Part shown: in pieces, positions 16,308-24,620 of the stretch
Layout of the letters: every line of letters starts with the position of its first letter
Position numbering within the stretch: the stretch's first letter is position 1
Origin: Lachnospiraceae bacterium
GTDB taxonomy: Bacteria; Bacillota; Clostridia; Lachnospirales; Lachnospiraceae
NCBI GenBank assembly: GCA_015057025.1
Contig: SVFD01000001.1
Location: 186,001 to 250,000, forward strand
Length of the DNA: 64,000 nucleotides
Direction of reading: 5' to 3'
Notes under the pieces: generated by a model
What the model saw: only the letters and a program-made list of their open reading frames with translations
What the model was told of the DNA's origin: nothing
Database searches by the model: none
Program-made: the position numbers and the translations under genes

Positions 16308-16889
16308 ATGAGTGAGAAAAGCAGCATGAAGAAAAGTACGAATAAAAATAAAATTACAGCAAAAGATATTGCCTTGATAGGTATGATGATAGCTGTCATA
16401 GAGGTAAGTAAGTTTGCTTTGGCTCAGGTGCCGAATGTAGAACTCACGACCTTTTGGATTATCATGTTTACCTTATATTTAGGAAACAGGATTTTTTATG
16501 TTATTCCTGCTTTTATATTGATAGAAGGTGCGGTTTACGGTTTTAACGTATGGTGGGTAATGTATTTGTATGCATGGCCCTTGTTAGCAGTTTGTGCAAT
16601 GATGATGCGAAAGAAGAATACGTATTTTGGATGCACGATTCTATCAGGTGTATTTGGGCTGCTGTTTGGATTTTTGTGTTCCATTCCGTACATCTTTATT
16701 GGTGCGTTTGGAATGGGTGAATATGAGGGCGGACTTATGAATGGATTTCGTACGGCTTTTACCTGGTGGGTAGCGGGAATACCGTTTGATTTAATACATG
16801 GTATCGGCAATCTGGTAATTATGTTGGTTTTGTATTATCCGGTCACGAAGGCGATGCACATGGCAAACAAAATTGTGGAGAAAGAATAA
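16308..16889 (+). CDS. ECF transporter S component, predicted cobalamin-specific
   Basis: A 193-residue membrane protein with about six helices. The N-terminus carries the short helical segment (K-D-I-A-L-I-G-M-M-I-A-V-I-E) that in S components docks on EcfT. It would bind a vitamin and work with shared EcfA/EcfA'/EcfT, which are not in the window. The cobalamin riboswitch and DUF4430 partner upstream make a corrinoid the likely substrate, as with CbrT-type transporters. The ATG has a weak ribosome site. A terminator follows directly, closing a two-gene operon. Confidence 0.85.
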   Translation: MSEKSSMKKSTNKNKITAKDIALIGMMIAVIEVSKFALAQVPNVELTTFWIIMFTLYLGNRIFYVIPAFILIEGAVYGFNVWWVMYLYAWPLLAVCAMMMRKKNTYFGCTILSGVFGLLFGFLCSIPYIFIGAFGMGEYEGGLMNGFRTAFTWWVAGIPFDLIHGIGNLVIMLVLYYPVTKAMHMANKIVEKE

Positions 16890-16891
16890 GG

Positions 16892-16938
16892 AAAAACCTT
16901 TGAGCGGGGCTGTATTGCCCATACTCAAAGGTTTTTTT
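16892..16938. terminator. Terminator after the ECF S component
   Basis: AAAACCTTTGAG paired with CTCAAAGGTTTT over a 19-base loop, with T run on the plus strand and A run at the other end. It may also serve the convergent SGNH gene. Confidence 0.85.
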
Positions 16939-16951
16939 GAAATGAGGAATA

Positions 16952-17539
16952 TTAAGCTTCATAACAGAAAAATATTTTTGCAAGGTCGTAGAGGGGACGC
17001 TTGTTTTGCAGCGGATGAACAAAACCTATAGAGTATACAAATGATACGGCATCCATGGTTCCTTTTGGATTCCATAGTTTTTTTGCGGAAATATCAATAT
17101 ATTCACAGTGCTCAGATTCAGACAGATATTTCAAATGTGTATTTAATTCTCCGATTAAGGAATTGTTATCATGGTTTTTAAGTGTAATAATTGCAATACG
17201 GCAATTGGCATTTTGTTGCCGGATGTGCGCAAGAAGCTCACGATATTTTTGAATAAATAATGTACTGTTTTCATGAAAGAAATTTAAGTCATTCATTCCG
17301 ATATGCAGTAAAACGGTTTCTGGTGTGAGTGATGAAACGTATTCATCATAGATTGTTATTGCCTCTTTAACAGAAAGATTTGGAAAACTTCTGTTATATA
17401 TTTTAGAAGTAATAGCAAAAGCTTGCCTAAGTTCTCCGACAGGAATGGAAAAATCCTCGCCACAACCAAAAATGACAATACCGTTTGGGTCGGCAATTTT
17501 ATTTAAAGCATTGTATCTTAAAGTTTCATTTTTAAACAT
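16952..17539 (-). CDS. SGNH-like protein lacking the catalytic Ser and Asp
   Basis: A 195-residue protein of the SGNH/GDSL hydrolase fold. Block III (H-I-G-M-N-D-L, residues about 93-99) is clear. Block I, normally G-D-S, reads F-G-C-G-E-D-F-S, and the final D-x-x-H reads G-F-V-H-P, so only the His of the catalytic dyad remains and no canonical nucleophile is seen. It may bind rather than cleave, or use another residue. It is the second gene of an operon with the PQ-loop-like transporter, 11 bases apart, with GGAGG before the ATG. It has no signal peptide, so it is cytoplasmic. Confidence 0.6.
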   Translation of the reverse strand: MFKNETLRYNALNKIADPNGIVIFGCGEDFSIPVGELRQAFAITSKIYNRSFPNLSVKEAITIYDEYVSSLTPETVLLHIGMNDLNFFHENSTLFIQKYRELLAHIRQQNANCRIAIITLKNHDNNSLIGELNTHLKYLSESEHCEYIDISAKKLWNPKGTMDAVSFVYSIGFVHPLQNKRPLYDLAKIFFCYEA

Positions 17540-17550
17540 ATTTTGTCCTC

Positions 17551-17829
17551 CTATGCGTGCAAATGTTTCTTATCCAAAGAAACATTGCGAAAATAAATTA
17601 TTACATTTGCTGATACGATTGCTAAATTAACAATATATGCAATTAGAACGTAGTTAAACTGGTGAGTAACCAGTTTGGCACTGATGCCGGCAATATAACC
17701 TGCAATAATGAGAAGAATGAATGGTAAACTGGTTCCTTTTGCAGTCTTTGCCTTGTATGCTTTGATGACATTTAAAGGCCATGAAAAGCCAAAGCAAATC
17801 AACATTATTGTTTCTAAAATTGAGCTCAT
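17551..17829 (-). CDS. Small PQ-loop / SemiSWEET-like membrane protein (paralogue 2)
   Basis: A 92-residue three-helix membrane protein, highly similar to the one at 3037-3342 over its first 80 residues (shared segments L-E-T-I-M-L, S-L-P-F-I-L-L-I-I and G-Y-I-A-G-I-S-A-K-L). The PQ position again lacks Gln (S-W-P-L-N). The neighbours differ: here it starts an operon with an SGNH-like protein and is divergent from a CitA/CitB-type two-component system 200 bases away. That system probably regulates it and senses its substrate, as in citrate and C4-dicarboxylate systems. GGAGAG precedes the ATG. Confidence 0.7.
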   Translation of the reverse strand: MSSILETIMLICFGFSWPLNVIKAYKAKTAKGTSLPFILLIIAGYIAGISAKLVTHQFNYVLIAYIVNLAIVSANVIIYFRNVSLDKKHLHA

Positions 17830-18031
17830 AATCTACTCTCCTTTTTGTTTTGTCTGCTCATATGATATTGGACGGATGATAAAAAAACAATTTTTGGAAA
17901 AAAAGAAAAATAAAATGAAAGACAAAAGTATTTTTTTTACTTTCAAAAGTATTTTCAAAAGATAATTATATGATAAAGTAATGCATAGAAACCATTCATA
18001 GATTTTTAACATGTATATAGAGAAGGCATAT

Positions 18032-19678
18032 ATGAAGAATAACGAAAAAAAGAAATTAGGAATCAATAACAGTACAATAAAAAATACAACGCTTAAAAGT
18101 ATACAGCAGCTTATTTTCCGAACTCAATTTATATTGATTATCTCGCTTTCGGCATTTATGGGAATTGCAGGTGTTTTGATTAATATTTATTATGAGACGG
18201 AAAAGAGAGATAGTAACTTACAAAATGTAGCAGAGACTATTGCACGTTCGCCTATTTTGATAAAAGAAAATACCTATAGCGAAGATGAAAAAATGATTCT
18301 ATCGGAATATCTGGACTCATTGAAGGAAACGCTTGAAGATATTGATGTTATTTCGGTAGTTAATTCGGATTCGATTCGTGTGTATCATTCAAATCACTCG
18401 CTAATCGGTACCATTTATGATGGTAGTCAACCTGAATTTAATGAAGGCTTAAATGATTATTATACTGCTGATGAAACAGGACCTTCCGGAAGGCAAAGAA
18501 GAGCATATGCAGCAATTTATAATGAGGATGGGGAGTATGTGGGATTTGTAATGGCAATTATGCTTATGAAAAATATTAAGCTTGAAACTCTGCAAATGTT
18601 ATTGATTTTTTTACTCATTACCGTTGTTGCAATGCTTATTGAAATGATGATTTCCGATGAATTATCAAATCGTGTTAAAAAAAGTCTTATGGGTTATGAA
18701 CCGGATGTTTTTTCGACAATGTATAAGATGCGTGATAATATTTTGGAGGCGCTGGATGAAGGTATTATTGCTTTTGACTCTAAAGGTTTGATACAGTTTG
18801 CAAATGATGTCGCCGTAAAGATGGTAAGCAATATAAAAGGATGTGATATTGTCGGAATGAATGTCGAATCAATCGGAGATGAAATCCTGACAAACGCTAT
18901 CAAGAATGGTGACAGAGAAATAAATGTAAGCTTGGGGAAAGCGGATATTATCATGGATAGAATTCCAATCAAAGAAAACGATCAAATCATTGGCTCTGTT
19001 GCTATTTTGCATAATAGAGCTGAATATACGAAGTTGATGGAAGATTTGTCGGGTACAAGATATTTGGTGGATTCCATGAGAGCCAATAATCATGATTTTA
19101 CGAATAAGCTACATGTTATATTGGGATTGATACAAATGGAAATGTATGAAGAAGCAACAATGTATATTCAAAATATAACAATAGTGCAACGTGAAACGAT
19201 CAGTAAAATTATGAATGCTGTTAACGATCCGGCTATTGCAGCTTTACTAATCGGAAAAAATGCAAGAGCATCGGAGCTTAACGTGAAATTTATTTTACGC
19301 GAGGGCTGCTATTATTCTGCAACAGATATGAATCTTCCATCAGAAACGTTAATAACCATTATAGGAAATCTTCTGGATAATGCTTTGGAAGCTCTAAACG
19401 AGAGCAGTGATTTTGAGTCAGAAAAAGAGTTATTGTTTGGAATTTATTCCCACCCGGGAGCTGTTTTGATTACCGTAGATGATACAGGTGGGGGTATTGA
19501 AGAGAAAAATTTGGGACATATTTTTGAAAACGGATATTCCACAAAGGGAGGAGGAAGAGGAACCGGATTGTATCAGGTTAAAATGATGGTTGAAAATTTT
19601 GGCGGTAAAATAATAGTGGAGTCCCAAAAGGATATTGGAACATCTTTTTCGGTGAGTTTTTCTAAAGAAAATGGTTAG
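18032..19678 (+). CDS. CitA/DcuS-type sensor histidine kinase
   Basis: A 548-residue membrane kinase. Helix 1 (about 31-51) and helix 2 (about 186-207) enclose an extracytoplasmic sensor domain of the CitA/DcuS PAS-like type (with the D-V-I-S-V-V-N-S-D and Y-A-A-I-Y-N-E-D-G-E-Y-V-G-F segments). A cytoplasmic PAS (about 220-320) follows, then a SpoOB-type H-box R-A-N-N-H-D-F-T-N-K-L with the phosphorylated His at about residue 354, and an HATPase domain with N box, D-D-T-G-G-G-I and G-x-G-T-G-L. Ligands of this family are usually carboxylates. The ATG at 18032 has AGAAGG 5 bases before it; an ATG 7 codons upstream has none. The response regulator gene follows by 12 bases. Confidence 0.9.
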   Translation: MKNNEKKKLGINNSTIKNTTLKSIQQLIFRTQFILIISLSAFMGIAGVLINIYYETEKRDSNLQNVAETIARSPILIKENTYSEDEKMILSEYLDSLKETLEDIDVISVVNSDSIRVYHSNHSLIGTIYDGSQPEFNEGLNDYYTADETGPSGRQRRAYAAIYNEDGEYVGFVMAIMLMKNIKLETLQMLLIFLLITVVAMLIEMMISDELSNRVKKSLMGYEPDVFSTMYKMRDNILEALDEGIIAFDSKGLIQFANDVAVKMVSNIKGCDIVGMNVESIGDEILTNAIKNGDREINVSLGKADIIMDRIPIKENDQIIGSVAILHNRAEYTKLMEDLSGTRYLVDSMRANNHDFTNKLHVILGLIQMEMYEEATMYIQNITIVQRETISKIMNAVNDPAIAALLIGKNARASELNVKFILREGCYYSATDMNLPSETLITIIGNLLDNALEALNESSDFESEKELLFGIYSHPGAVLITVDDTGGGIEEKNLGHIFENGYSTKGGGRGTGLYQVKMMVENFGGKIIVESQKDIGTSFSVSFSKENG

Positions 19679-19690
19679 GAGAAGGCGAAT

Positions 19691-20368
19691 ATGTTTAATG
19701 TATTAATTGTAGAAGATGATCCTATGGTTGCTATGATAAATGAACAATATATAAAACGTAATAAAAATTTTAAGGTGATTGGTAAATGCAAAGATGGAAA
19801 AAGTGCATTAGACTTTTTGACCCAAAATCAAGTTGATTTGCTTGTTTTGGATGTATATATGCCACATACGAATGGATTTGAATTACTTAGAGAAATAAGG
19901 AACAGACAAATGATGGTAGAAGCGATTATGGTTACGGCAGCAAATGGAAGGGAATCGCTTGAGGAGGCATTACATCTTGGAATTGTAGATTATTTAGTTA
20001 AACCTTTTACATTTGAGCGGTTTCAAATGGCGCTTGAAAAATTTATTGGGCAGAATAATGCACTTAAGGATATTGGAACATTAAACCAATTGAGTATTGA
20101 CTATATTATTGATAACAGTCGAAAGAAAAGTGAGGAATTGTATCCGAAAGGGATACAGGTAAAGACGCTTGAAATAATAATGGAAGAGTTGAAGAAAAAT
20201 GATGATAAGTGGCTGACCGGTGATGAAATTTCCGAGAGGATTAGTCTTACAAGTGTTACGGTTAGAAGATATATGAATTATCTTTCGGAATCGGGAAAAG
20301 TGATTGCGCAAATAAATTATGAAACGGGTGGAAGACCGTGCATGAAATATAAAATAGCACCGGAATAA
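19691..20368 (+). CDS. CitB/DcuR-type response regulator
   Basis: A 225-residue regulator. The receiver domain (1-120) has the acidic pocket V-E-D-D-P, phosphoacceptor Asp54 in L-V-L-D-V-Y-M-P, the conserved Thr/Ala switch (V-T-A-A) and K-P-F. The C-terminal domain is the winged-helix type of CitB/DcuR (L-T-G-D-E-I-S-E-R-I-S-L-T-S-V-T-V-R-R-Y-M-N-Y-L). It pairs with the upstream kinase and probably acts on the divergent PQ-loop operon. GGAGAAGG precedes the ATG. Confidence 0.93.
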   Translation: MFNVLIVEDDPMVAMINEQYIKRNKNFKVIGKCKDGKSALDFLTQNQVDLLVLDVYMPHTNGFELLREIRNRQMMVEAIMVTAANGRESLEEALHLGIVDYLVKPFTFERFQMALEKFIGQNNALKDIGTLNQLSIDYIIDNSRKKSEELYPKGIQVKTLEIIMEELKKNDDKWLTGDEISERISLTSVTVRRYMNYLSESGKVIAQINYETGGRPCMKYKIAPE

Positions 20369-20409
20369 AAGAATTCGGTTCCCTCCCGATATTAATGGAA
20401 CGGTCGCCC

Positions 20410-20439
20410 TTGACACAGTGGACATCCTTAGTTTATAAT
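20410..20439 (+). promoter_or_regulatory. Promoter upstream of greA
   Basis: TTGACA (20410-20415), an 18-base spacer and TATAAT (20434-20439), both perfect consensus boxes. The leader to greA would be about 165 bases and contains a run of hairpins. Confidence 0.85.
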
Positions 20440-20477
20440 AATAAACTGCTAAAAGAATAAGCGGGATAAGGCATACG

Positions 20478-20586
20478 TTTTAGTTCTGCGAACTAAAATG
20501 TTATGATGCGCAGCTCGCGAAAATGTATTACGTTGCGACGCAACCTCGCTCGCGCGCAAAGAATTTGCAGGGCAAATTCTTTATTT
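20478..20586 (+). repeat. Run of palindromes in the greA leader
   Basis: Three hairpins in a row: TTTTAGTTC-TGC-GAACTAAAA (20478-20498), GTTGC-GAC-GCAAC (20532-20544) and AAAGAATTTGC-AGG-GCAAATTCTTT (20558-20582). Alternating GCGC-rich sequence lies between them, and a T-rich tail follows the last. The base composition differs from the surroundings, so it may be a REP-like dispersed element or a leader attenuator of greA. Confidence 0.65.
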
Positions 20587-20611
20587 TTGATATAAGAAAG
20601 GGAGCTTAAAA

Positions 20612-21100
20612 ATGGAAGAAAACAAGAAAAATTTGTTGACACGTGAAGGTTTAAAGAAATACGAAGATGAATTACAGGAATTAAAAGTCGTAAAACGTAA
20701 AGAAGTTTCCCAGAAGTTAAAAGAAGCAAGAGCGCAGGGTGACTTATCAGAAAACGCTGAATACGATGCAGCAAAAGATGAACAGCGTGATATTGAAGCA
20801 AGAATTTTCGAATTAGAGCAGTTATTGAAGAACGTAGAAGTTGTTGACGTAGACAGCGATGAAGGAGACGGAAAGAAGATTGCCTTCGGTTATACCGTAA
20901 AGCTTCTTGATAAGGAATTAAAAGAAGAAATGGTAGTTACCATTAAAGGTGCATCGGAAGCTGACAGCTTAAGCGGAAGTATTTCTAATGAATCACCTCT
21001 TGGCAAGGCTTTGATTGGGGCGAAGAAAGGTGAAACCGTAAGTGTGGAAGCTCCTGTAGGTGTTATCAAGTATAAGGTTCTTGATATTTTGAAAGCATAA
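20612..21100 (+). CDS. greA: Transcription elongation factor GreA
   Basis: A 162-residue protein with the usual two domains: an N-terminal coiled-coil finger (about 1-78, including L-R/K-E-A-R-A-Q-G-D-L-S-E-N-A-E-Y with the conserved D-L-S-E-N-A-E-Y tip) and a C-terminal globular domain ending S-P-L-G-K-A-L-I-G-A-K-K-G-E. It stimulates cleavage of backtracked transcripts in RNA polymerase. It precedes lysS, a frequent order in Firmicutes. GGGAGC precedes the ATG. Confidence 0.97.
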   Translation: MEENKKNLLTREGLKKYEDELQELKVVKRKEVSQKLKEARAQGDLSENAEYDAAKDEQRDIEARIFELEQLLKNVEVVDVDSDEGDGKKIAFGYTVKLLDKELKEEMVVTIKGASEADSLSGSISNESPLGKALIGAKKGETVSVEAPVGVIKYKVLDILKA

Positions 21101-21111
21101 ATGTTTTGTAT

Positions 21112-21145
21112 AAAGGTTGCCTGCAATTGCAGACAACTTTTATAA
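21112..21145 (+). terminator. Weak hairpin between greA and lysS
   Basis: An imperfect stem (GGTTG-CTGCAATTGCAG-CAAC) with a short T run. It may attenuate rather than stop transcription, since lysS has no obvious promoter of its own. Confidence 0.45.
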
Positions 21146-21179
21146 GGTTAATAGTTATAGAAAGAAAGAGGATAAAAGC

Positions 21180-22802
21180 GTGGCAGAACAGAATCAGCAG
21201 AACCAGAAGAATCAGCAGCCGGAACAGGATTTGAACCAGCTTTTAAAAGTACGTAGAGAAAAGCTTGCAAATCTTCAGGAAGCAGGCAAGGATCCTTTTG
21301 TGATTACAAAATATAATCAGACACATCACACAACTGATGCGAAAGAGTTATACATTGCTCACGAAGAAAAGCTTTTGGCCGGCAGACCGGAAGTGAATGT
21401 GGATGGCTTGGACGAAGCTCAGGCAAGAGAAGCAATCAATGCAGACTACAATGAAAGAAGAGCAATCATGGACGCAAGCCCTATTGAAGTATCTATTGCG
21501 GGACGTATGATGTTTAAGCGTGTTATGGGTAAGGCTTCTTTCTGTAATATTCAGGATTTGAAGGGCAGAATTCAGGTTTATGTAGCCAAGGATGCTATCG
21601 GAGAAGATGCTTATGCAGATTTTAAGAAATCCGATATCGGTGATATCTATGGTGTTAAAGGATATGTATTCCGCACCAAGACCGGCGAAATTTCCGTGCA
21701 TGCGGTAGAGATGACTATGTTATCTAAGAGCTTGCAGATTTTACCGGAGAAGTTCCATGGTTTGACAGATACCGATATGCGTTATCGTCAGAGATATACA
21801 GACTTGATTATGAACGAAGAAGTAAAAGATACTTTTATCAAGCGTTCTAAAATCATTAGCACTATCCGTAAATATTTGGCAGGCGAAGGTTTTATGGAGG
21901 TGGAAACTCCTATGTTGGTTGCTAATGCCGGCGGTGCGGCTGCAAGACCTTTTGAGACTCATTTCAATGCATTGGATGAGGATTTAAAACTTCGTATTTC
22001 TCTTGAGTTATACTTAAAGAGACTTATCGTAGGCGGTCTTGAAAGAGTATATGAAATTGGTCGTGTGTTCCGTAACGAAGGTCTTGATACAAGACATAAT
22101 CCGGAATTTACATTGATGGAATTATATCAGGCATATACCGACTACAACGGAATGATGGATTTAACAGAGAATATGTTCCGTTATGTAGCGCAGGAAGTGC
22201 TTGGAACAACCAAGATTGTATACAACGGCATTGAAATGGATTGGGGTAAGCCTTTTGAAAGAATTACCATGATTGATGCGGTTAAAAAATATGCAGGCGT
22301 TGACTTCAATGAAATCGCTGACACAGAAGCAGCAAAGGCTATCGCAAAAGAAAAGCATGTTGAGTTTGAAGCTCATCACACTAAAGGTGATATCTTAAAT
22401 CTCTTCTTTGAAGAGTTCGTTGAAGAACATTTGATTCAGCCTACTTTTGTTATGGATCATCCTATTGAGATTTCTCCTCTTACCAAGAAGAAGCCGGAAG
22501 ATCCTAACTATGTAGAGCGTTTTGAATTATTTATGAACGGTTGGGAAATGTGTAATGCTTATTCAGAGCTTAACGACCCTATCGATCAGAGAGAACGTTT
22601 CAAAGCTCAGGAAGCATTACTTGCTTTAGGTGATGAAGAAGCGAATACAACAGACGAAGACTTTATGTATGCATTAGAGCTTGGTATGCCTCCTACAGGC
22701 GGCATCGGCTACGGTATTGACAGATTGTGTATGTTGTTGACTGACAGCTATGCGATAAGGGATGTGTTATTGTTCCCGACGATGAAGTCACTTGATAAAT
22801 AA
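21180..22802 (+). CDS. lysS: Lysyl-tRNA synthetase, class II
   Basis: A 540-residue LysRS that charges tRNA-Lys. An N-terminal Gln/Asn-rich leader (about 1-20) precedes the OB-fold anticodon domain (about 100-190) and the class II catalytic core: motif 2 R-V-F-R-N-E-G-L-D-T-R-H-N-P-E-F-T, and motif 3 G-G-I-G-Y-G-I-D-R-L. It is about 40 residues longer than typical bacterial forms, from the leader and an insertion near 60-95. The GTG at 21180 has AGAGGA before it; an in-frame TTG at 21117 gives a longer, unlikely N-terminus. A terminator-like 50-bp repeat lies downstream. Confidence 0.96.
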   Translation: MAEQNQQNQKNQQPEQDLNQLLKVRREKLANLQEAGKDPFVITKYNQTHHTTDAKELYIAHEEKLLAGRPEVNVDGLDEAQAREAINADYNERRAIMDASPIEVSIAGRMMFKRVMGKASFCNIQDLKGRIQVYVAKDAIGEDAYADFKKSDIGDIYGVKGYVFRTKTGEISVHAVEMTMLSKSLQILPEKFHGLTDTDMRYRQRYTDLIMNEEVKDTFIKRSKIISTIRKYLAGEGFMEVETPMLVANAGGAAARPFETHFNALDEDLKLRISLELYLKRLIVGGLERVYEIGRVFRNEGLDTRHNPEFTLMELYQAYTDYNGMMDLTENMFRYVAQEVLGTTKIVYNGIEMDWGKPFERITMIDAVKKYAGVDFNEIADTEAAKAIAKEKHVEFEAHHTKGDILNLFFEEFVEEHLIQPTFVMDHPIEISPLTKKKPEDPNYVERFELFMNGWEMCNAYSELNDPIDQRERFKAQEALLALGDEEANTTDEDFMYALELGMPPTGGIGYGIDRLCMLLTDSYAIRDVLLFPTMKSLDK

Positions 22803-22918
22803 ATCCAGTGATTATGCGGGTTTGATGGGTGGTGGATAGTTATCTGACCACTAAAAGATATAGTCATAACTAAGAATATATAATTAGCTGAAAAGAAAAA
22901 TTAAAGAAAAGCACTACT

Positions 22919-22968
22919 TAGAGGATATTTTTTAAAGAAATTTGGAAAGTATCCTCTTTTTGCGTTAT
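22919..22968 (+). repeat. 50-bp direct repeat, left copy (terminator-shaped)
   Basis: Matches 27002-27051 at 46 of 50 positions and in the same orientation. It begins TAGAGGATA and ends TATCCTCTTTTTGCGTTAT, so the ends of the first 40 bases pair into a terminator-like hairpin. The two copies bracket 4.03 kb holding the ATPase and GmrSD-like genes. It could be the lysS terminator duplicated on insertion of that segment. Confidence 0.85.
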
Positions 22969-23011
22969 GGGAAACGGTAAAATAGTTATTCGAAGGAAGT
23001 TAAAATTTTGG

Positions 23012-23059
23012 ATGAACAAAAAAAAATATGTACGTTATTCAAAGGGTGCAGAAAAGTAG
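23012..23059 (+). pseudogene. Remnant of a DUF6462-like (excisionase-associated) gene
   Basis: ATG followed by N-K-K-K-Y-V-R-Y-S-K-G-A-E-K and a stop. This is the start of the DUF6462 family (K-K-x-V-R-Y-x-x-G-A-E), whose full members are about 60-80 residues and often sit next to tyrosine integrases in clostridial mobile elements. Only 15 residues survive. It suggests a decayed integrated element. Confidence 0.5.
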
Positions 23060-23160
23060 ATTAAGGGATTATTAGCGGTTTAGAAGAAATAGATTTAAGA
23101 ATATTTGAAAATTAGCAACTTTATTCGCTGTAAAAAGTGTGATTGTCTATCTAAAACTCG

Positions 23161-23189
23161 TTGTAAATTTTGCACTTACGTGCTATACT
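23161..23189 (+). promoter_or_regulatory. Promoter of the DUF4143 ATPase gene
   Basis: TTGTAA (23161-23166), a 17-base spacer and TATACT (23184-23189), about 30 bases before the ATG. Confidence 0.8.
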
Positions 23190-23220
23190 ATATTTGCATT
23201 ATAATAACGGAGGTGCGTGT

Positions 23221-24534
23221 ATGTACCGAATTGCTATTGAAAAACTATTAAAATGGAAACAAAGCAAACGTCGAAAGCCCTTAATTATCGAAGGTGCACG
23301 TCAAGTTGGCAAGACTTGGCTGATGAAAGAATTTGGTAGACAGGCGTATGCGGATATCATATATATCAATTTTGACTCTAATTCCAGAATGGCAGAGTTG
23401 TTTGCTTCTGATTTGGATACAGAACGCTTGGTTATGGGATTAGAACTGTATGCGGGTCGTAAAATTAATCCTGATAATTCTTTGCTGATTTTCGATGAAG
23501 TGCAGGAAGTTCCAAGGGCGTTGGCATCGCTTAAATATTTCTACGAGAATGCACCACAGTATCACATTGTGTGCGCTGGTTCTTTACTCGGTATTGCTTT
23601 GCATCAAGGGACCTCTTTTCCTGTTGGCAAGGTGGATTTCTTGAAACTTTATCCCCTTTCTTTTAAAGAGTTTTTAATGGCAAACGGCAAGGGGCATTTT
23701 GCAGAACTTCTTGATAAGCAGGATTTTGAAATGATTACAAGTTTCAAACAAACATACATTGATGCGTTGAAACATTATTATTTTGTTGGCGGTATGCCTG
23801 AAGCGGTGCAGAGTTTTGTTGAAAACAAAGACTTTAATGAAGTTCGAGATATACAAAAGCGAATTCTGACTGCTTATGAGCAGGACTTTTCTAAACATGC
23901 TCCGAATGAGATTGTTCCTAAAATTCGTATGTTGTGGAACAGTATCCCTTCTCAGCTTGCTAAGGAAAATAAAAAATTTATTTACGGTCTTGTTCGTGAA
24001 GGCGCACGTGCGAAAGAATATGAAACTGCAATTATGTGGCTTAGTGATTGTGGCCTCGTTCACAAGATTAGCCGTGTCAATGCTGCGGGCATTCCATTGA
24101 GAGCCTATGAGGACTTGAAAGCATTCAAACTGTTTGTGGTAGATGTTGGATTGCTTGGATGTATGGTAGGGCTTCGCCAACACACATTACTTGACAGTAA
24201 TGATCTTTTTATTGAGTTTAAGGGAGCTCTTACCGAACAATATGTTTGCCAGCAGCTTAAAACCATCGAAGATTTGGGTATTTTTTATTACACCAACGAC
24301 AGAGGATCTTGCGAAGTTGATTTTGTTGTTGATACGGGCGAACTAATTATTCCGGTTGAAGTAAAAGCGGAAGTTAACCTTAGAGCTAAGAGTTTGAAAA
24401 CCTATCAGGAGAAATTCTTGCCCAAGATATCTGTACGTACATCAATGGCAGATTTCAAAAAAGAGGATTGGCTTATTAACTTGCCGCTGTATGCGATTGA
24501 AAAGATTGTAAAAACCATAGATGGGCAATGTTAA
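23221..24534 (+). CDS. AAA+ ATPase with DUF4143 domain
   Basis: A 437-residue cytoplasmic ATPase. Walker A is G-A-R-Q-V-G-K-T (about residues 23-30), Walker B is L-L-I-F-D-E-V-Q, and sensor 1 is C-A-G-S-L-L-G. The C-terminal third is the DUF4143 domain (about 220-400) with an E-V-D-F-V-V-D...V-E-V-K-A-E segment typical of restriction-endonuclease-like folds (D-x-E/V-K). The family is abundant in gut anaerobes; its role is not settled. ACGGAGGTG precedes the ATG, which is chosen over an upstream in-frame codon. It is separated from the GmrSD-like gene by 86 bases and lies inside the repeat-bounded segment. Confidence 0.88.
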   Translation: MYRIAIEKLLKWKQSKRRKPLIIEGARQVGKTWLMKEFGRQAYADIIYINFDSNSRMAELFASDLDTERLVMGLELYAGRKINPDNSLLIFDEVQEVPRALASLKYFYENAPQYHIVCAGSLLGIALHQGTSFPVGKVDFLKLYPLSFKEFLMANGKGHFAELLDKQDFEMITSFKQTYIDALKHYYFVGGMPEAVQSFVENKDFNEVRDIQKRILTAYEQDFSKHAPNEIVPKIRMLWNSIPSQLAKENKKFIYGLVREGARAKEYETAIMWLSDCGLVHKISRVNAAGIPLRAYEDLKAFKLFVVDVGLLGCMVGLRQHTLLDSNDLFIEFKGALTEQYVCQQLKTIEDLGIFYYTNDRGSCEVDFVVDTGELIIPVEVKAEVNLRAKSLKTYQEKFLPKISVRTSMADFKKEDWLINLPLYAIEKIVKTIDGQC

Positions 24535-24620
24535 ACCGATCAATGTGTGAAAATAGAGAAAAATATTATTGGGCAAATAGTAGCTTGATAAAATATTAGA
24601 ATGGTTATGGAGGTCTGATT

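Larger units (their letters stand above)
22803..23160. other. Gene-free stretch after lysS
   Basis: About 360 bases without an intact gene. It holds one copy of a 50-bp direct repeat (22919-22968), a DUF6462-like gene remnant (23012-23059) and AT-rich sequence leading to the promoter of the ATPase gene. Confidence 0.6.

Noticed and set aside
21117-21179. Extended N-terminus of LysRS from a TTG
   Set aside because: Overlaps the hairpin after greA, and the GTG at 21180 has a proper ribosome site.
23674-24183. Long antisense open frame of 169 codons inside the DUF4143 ATPase gene
   Set aside because: Lies wholly within a convincing gene on the other strand, with no ribosome site and unlikely composition.
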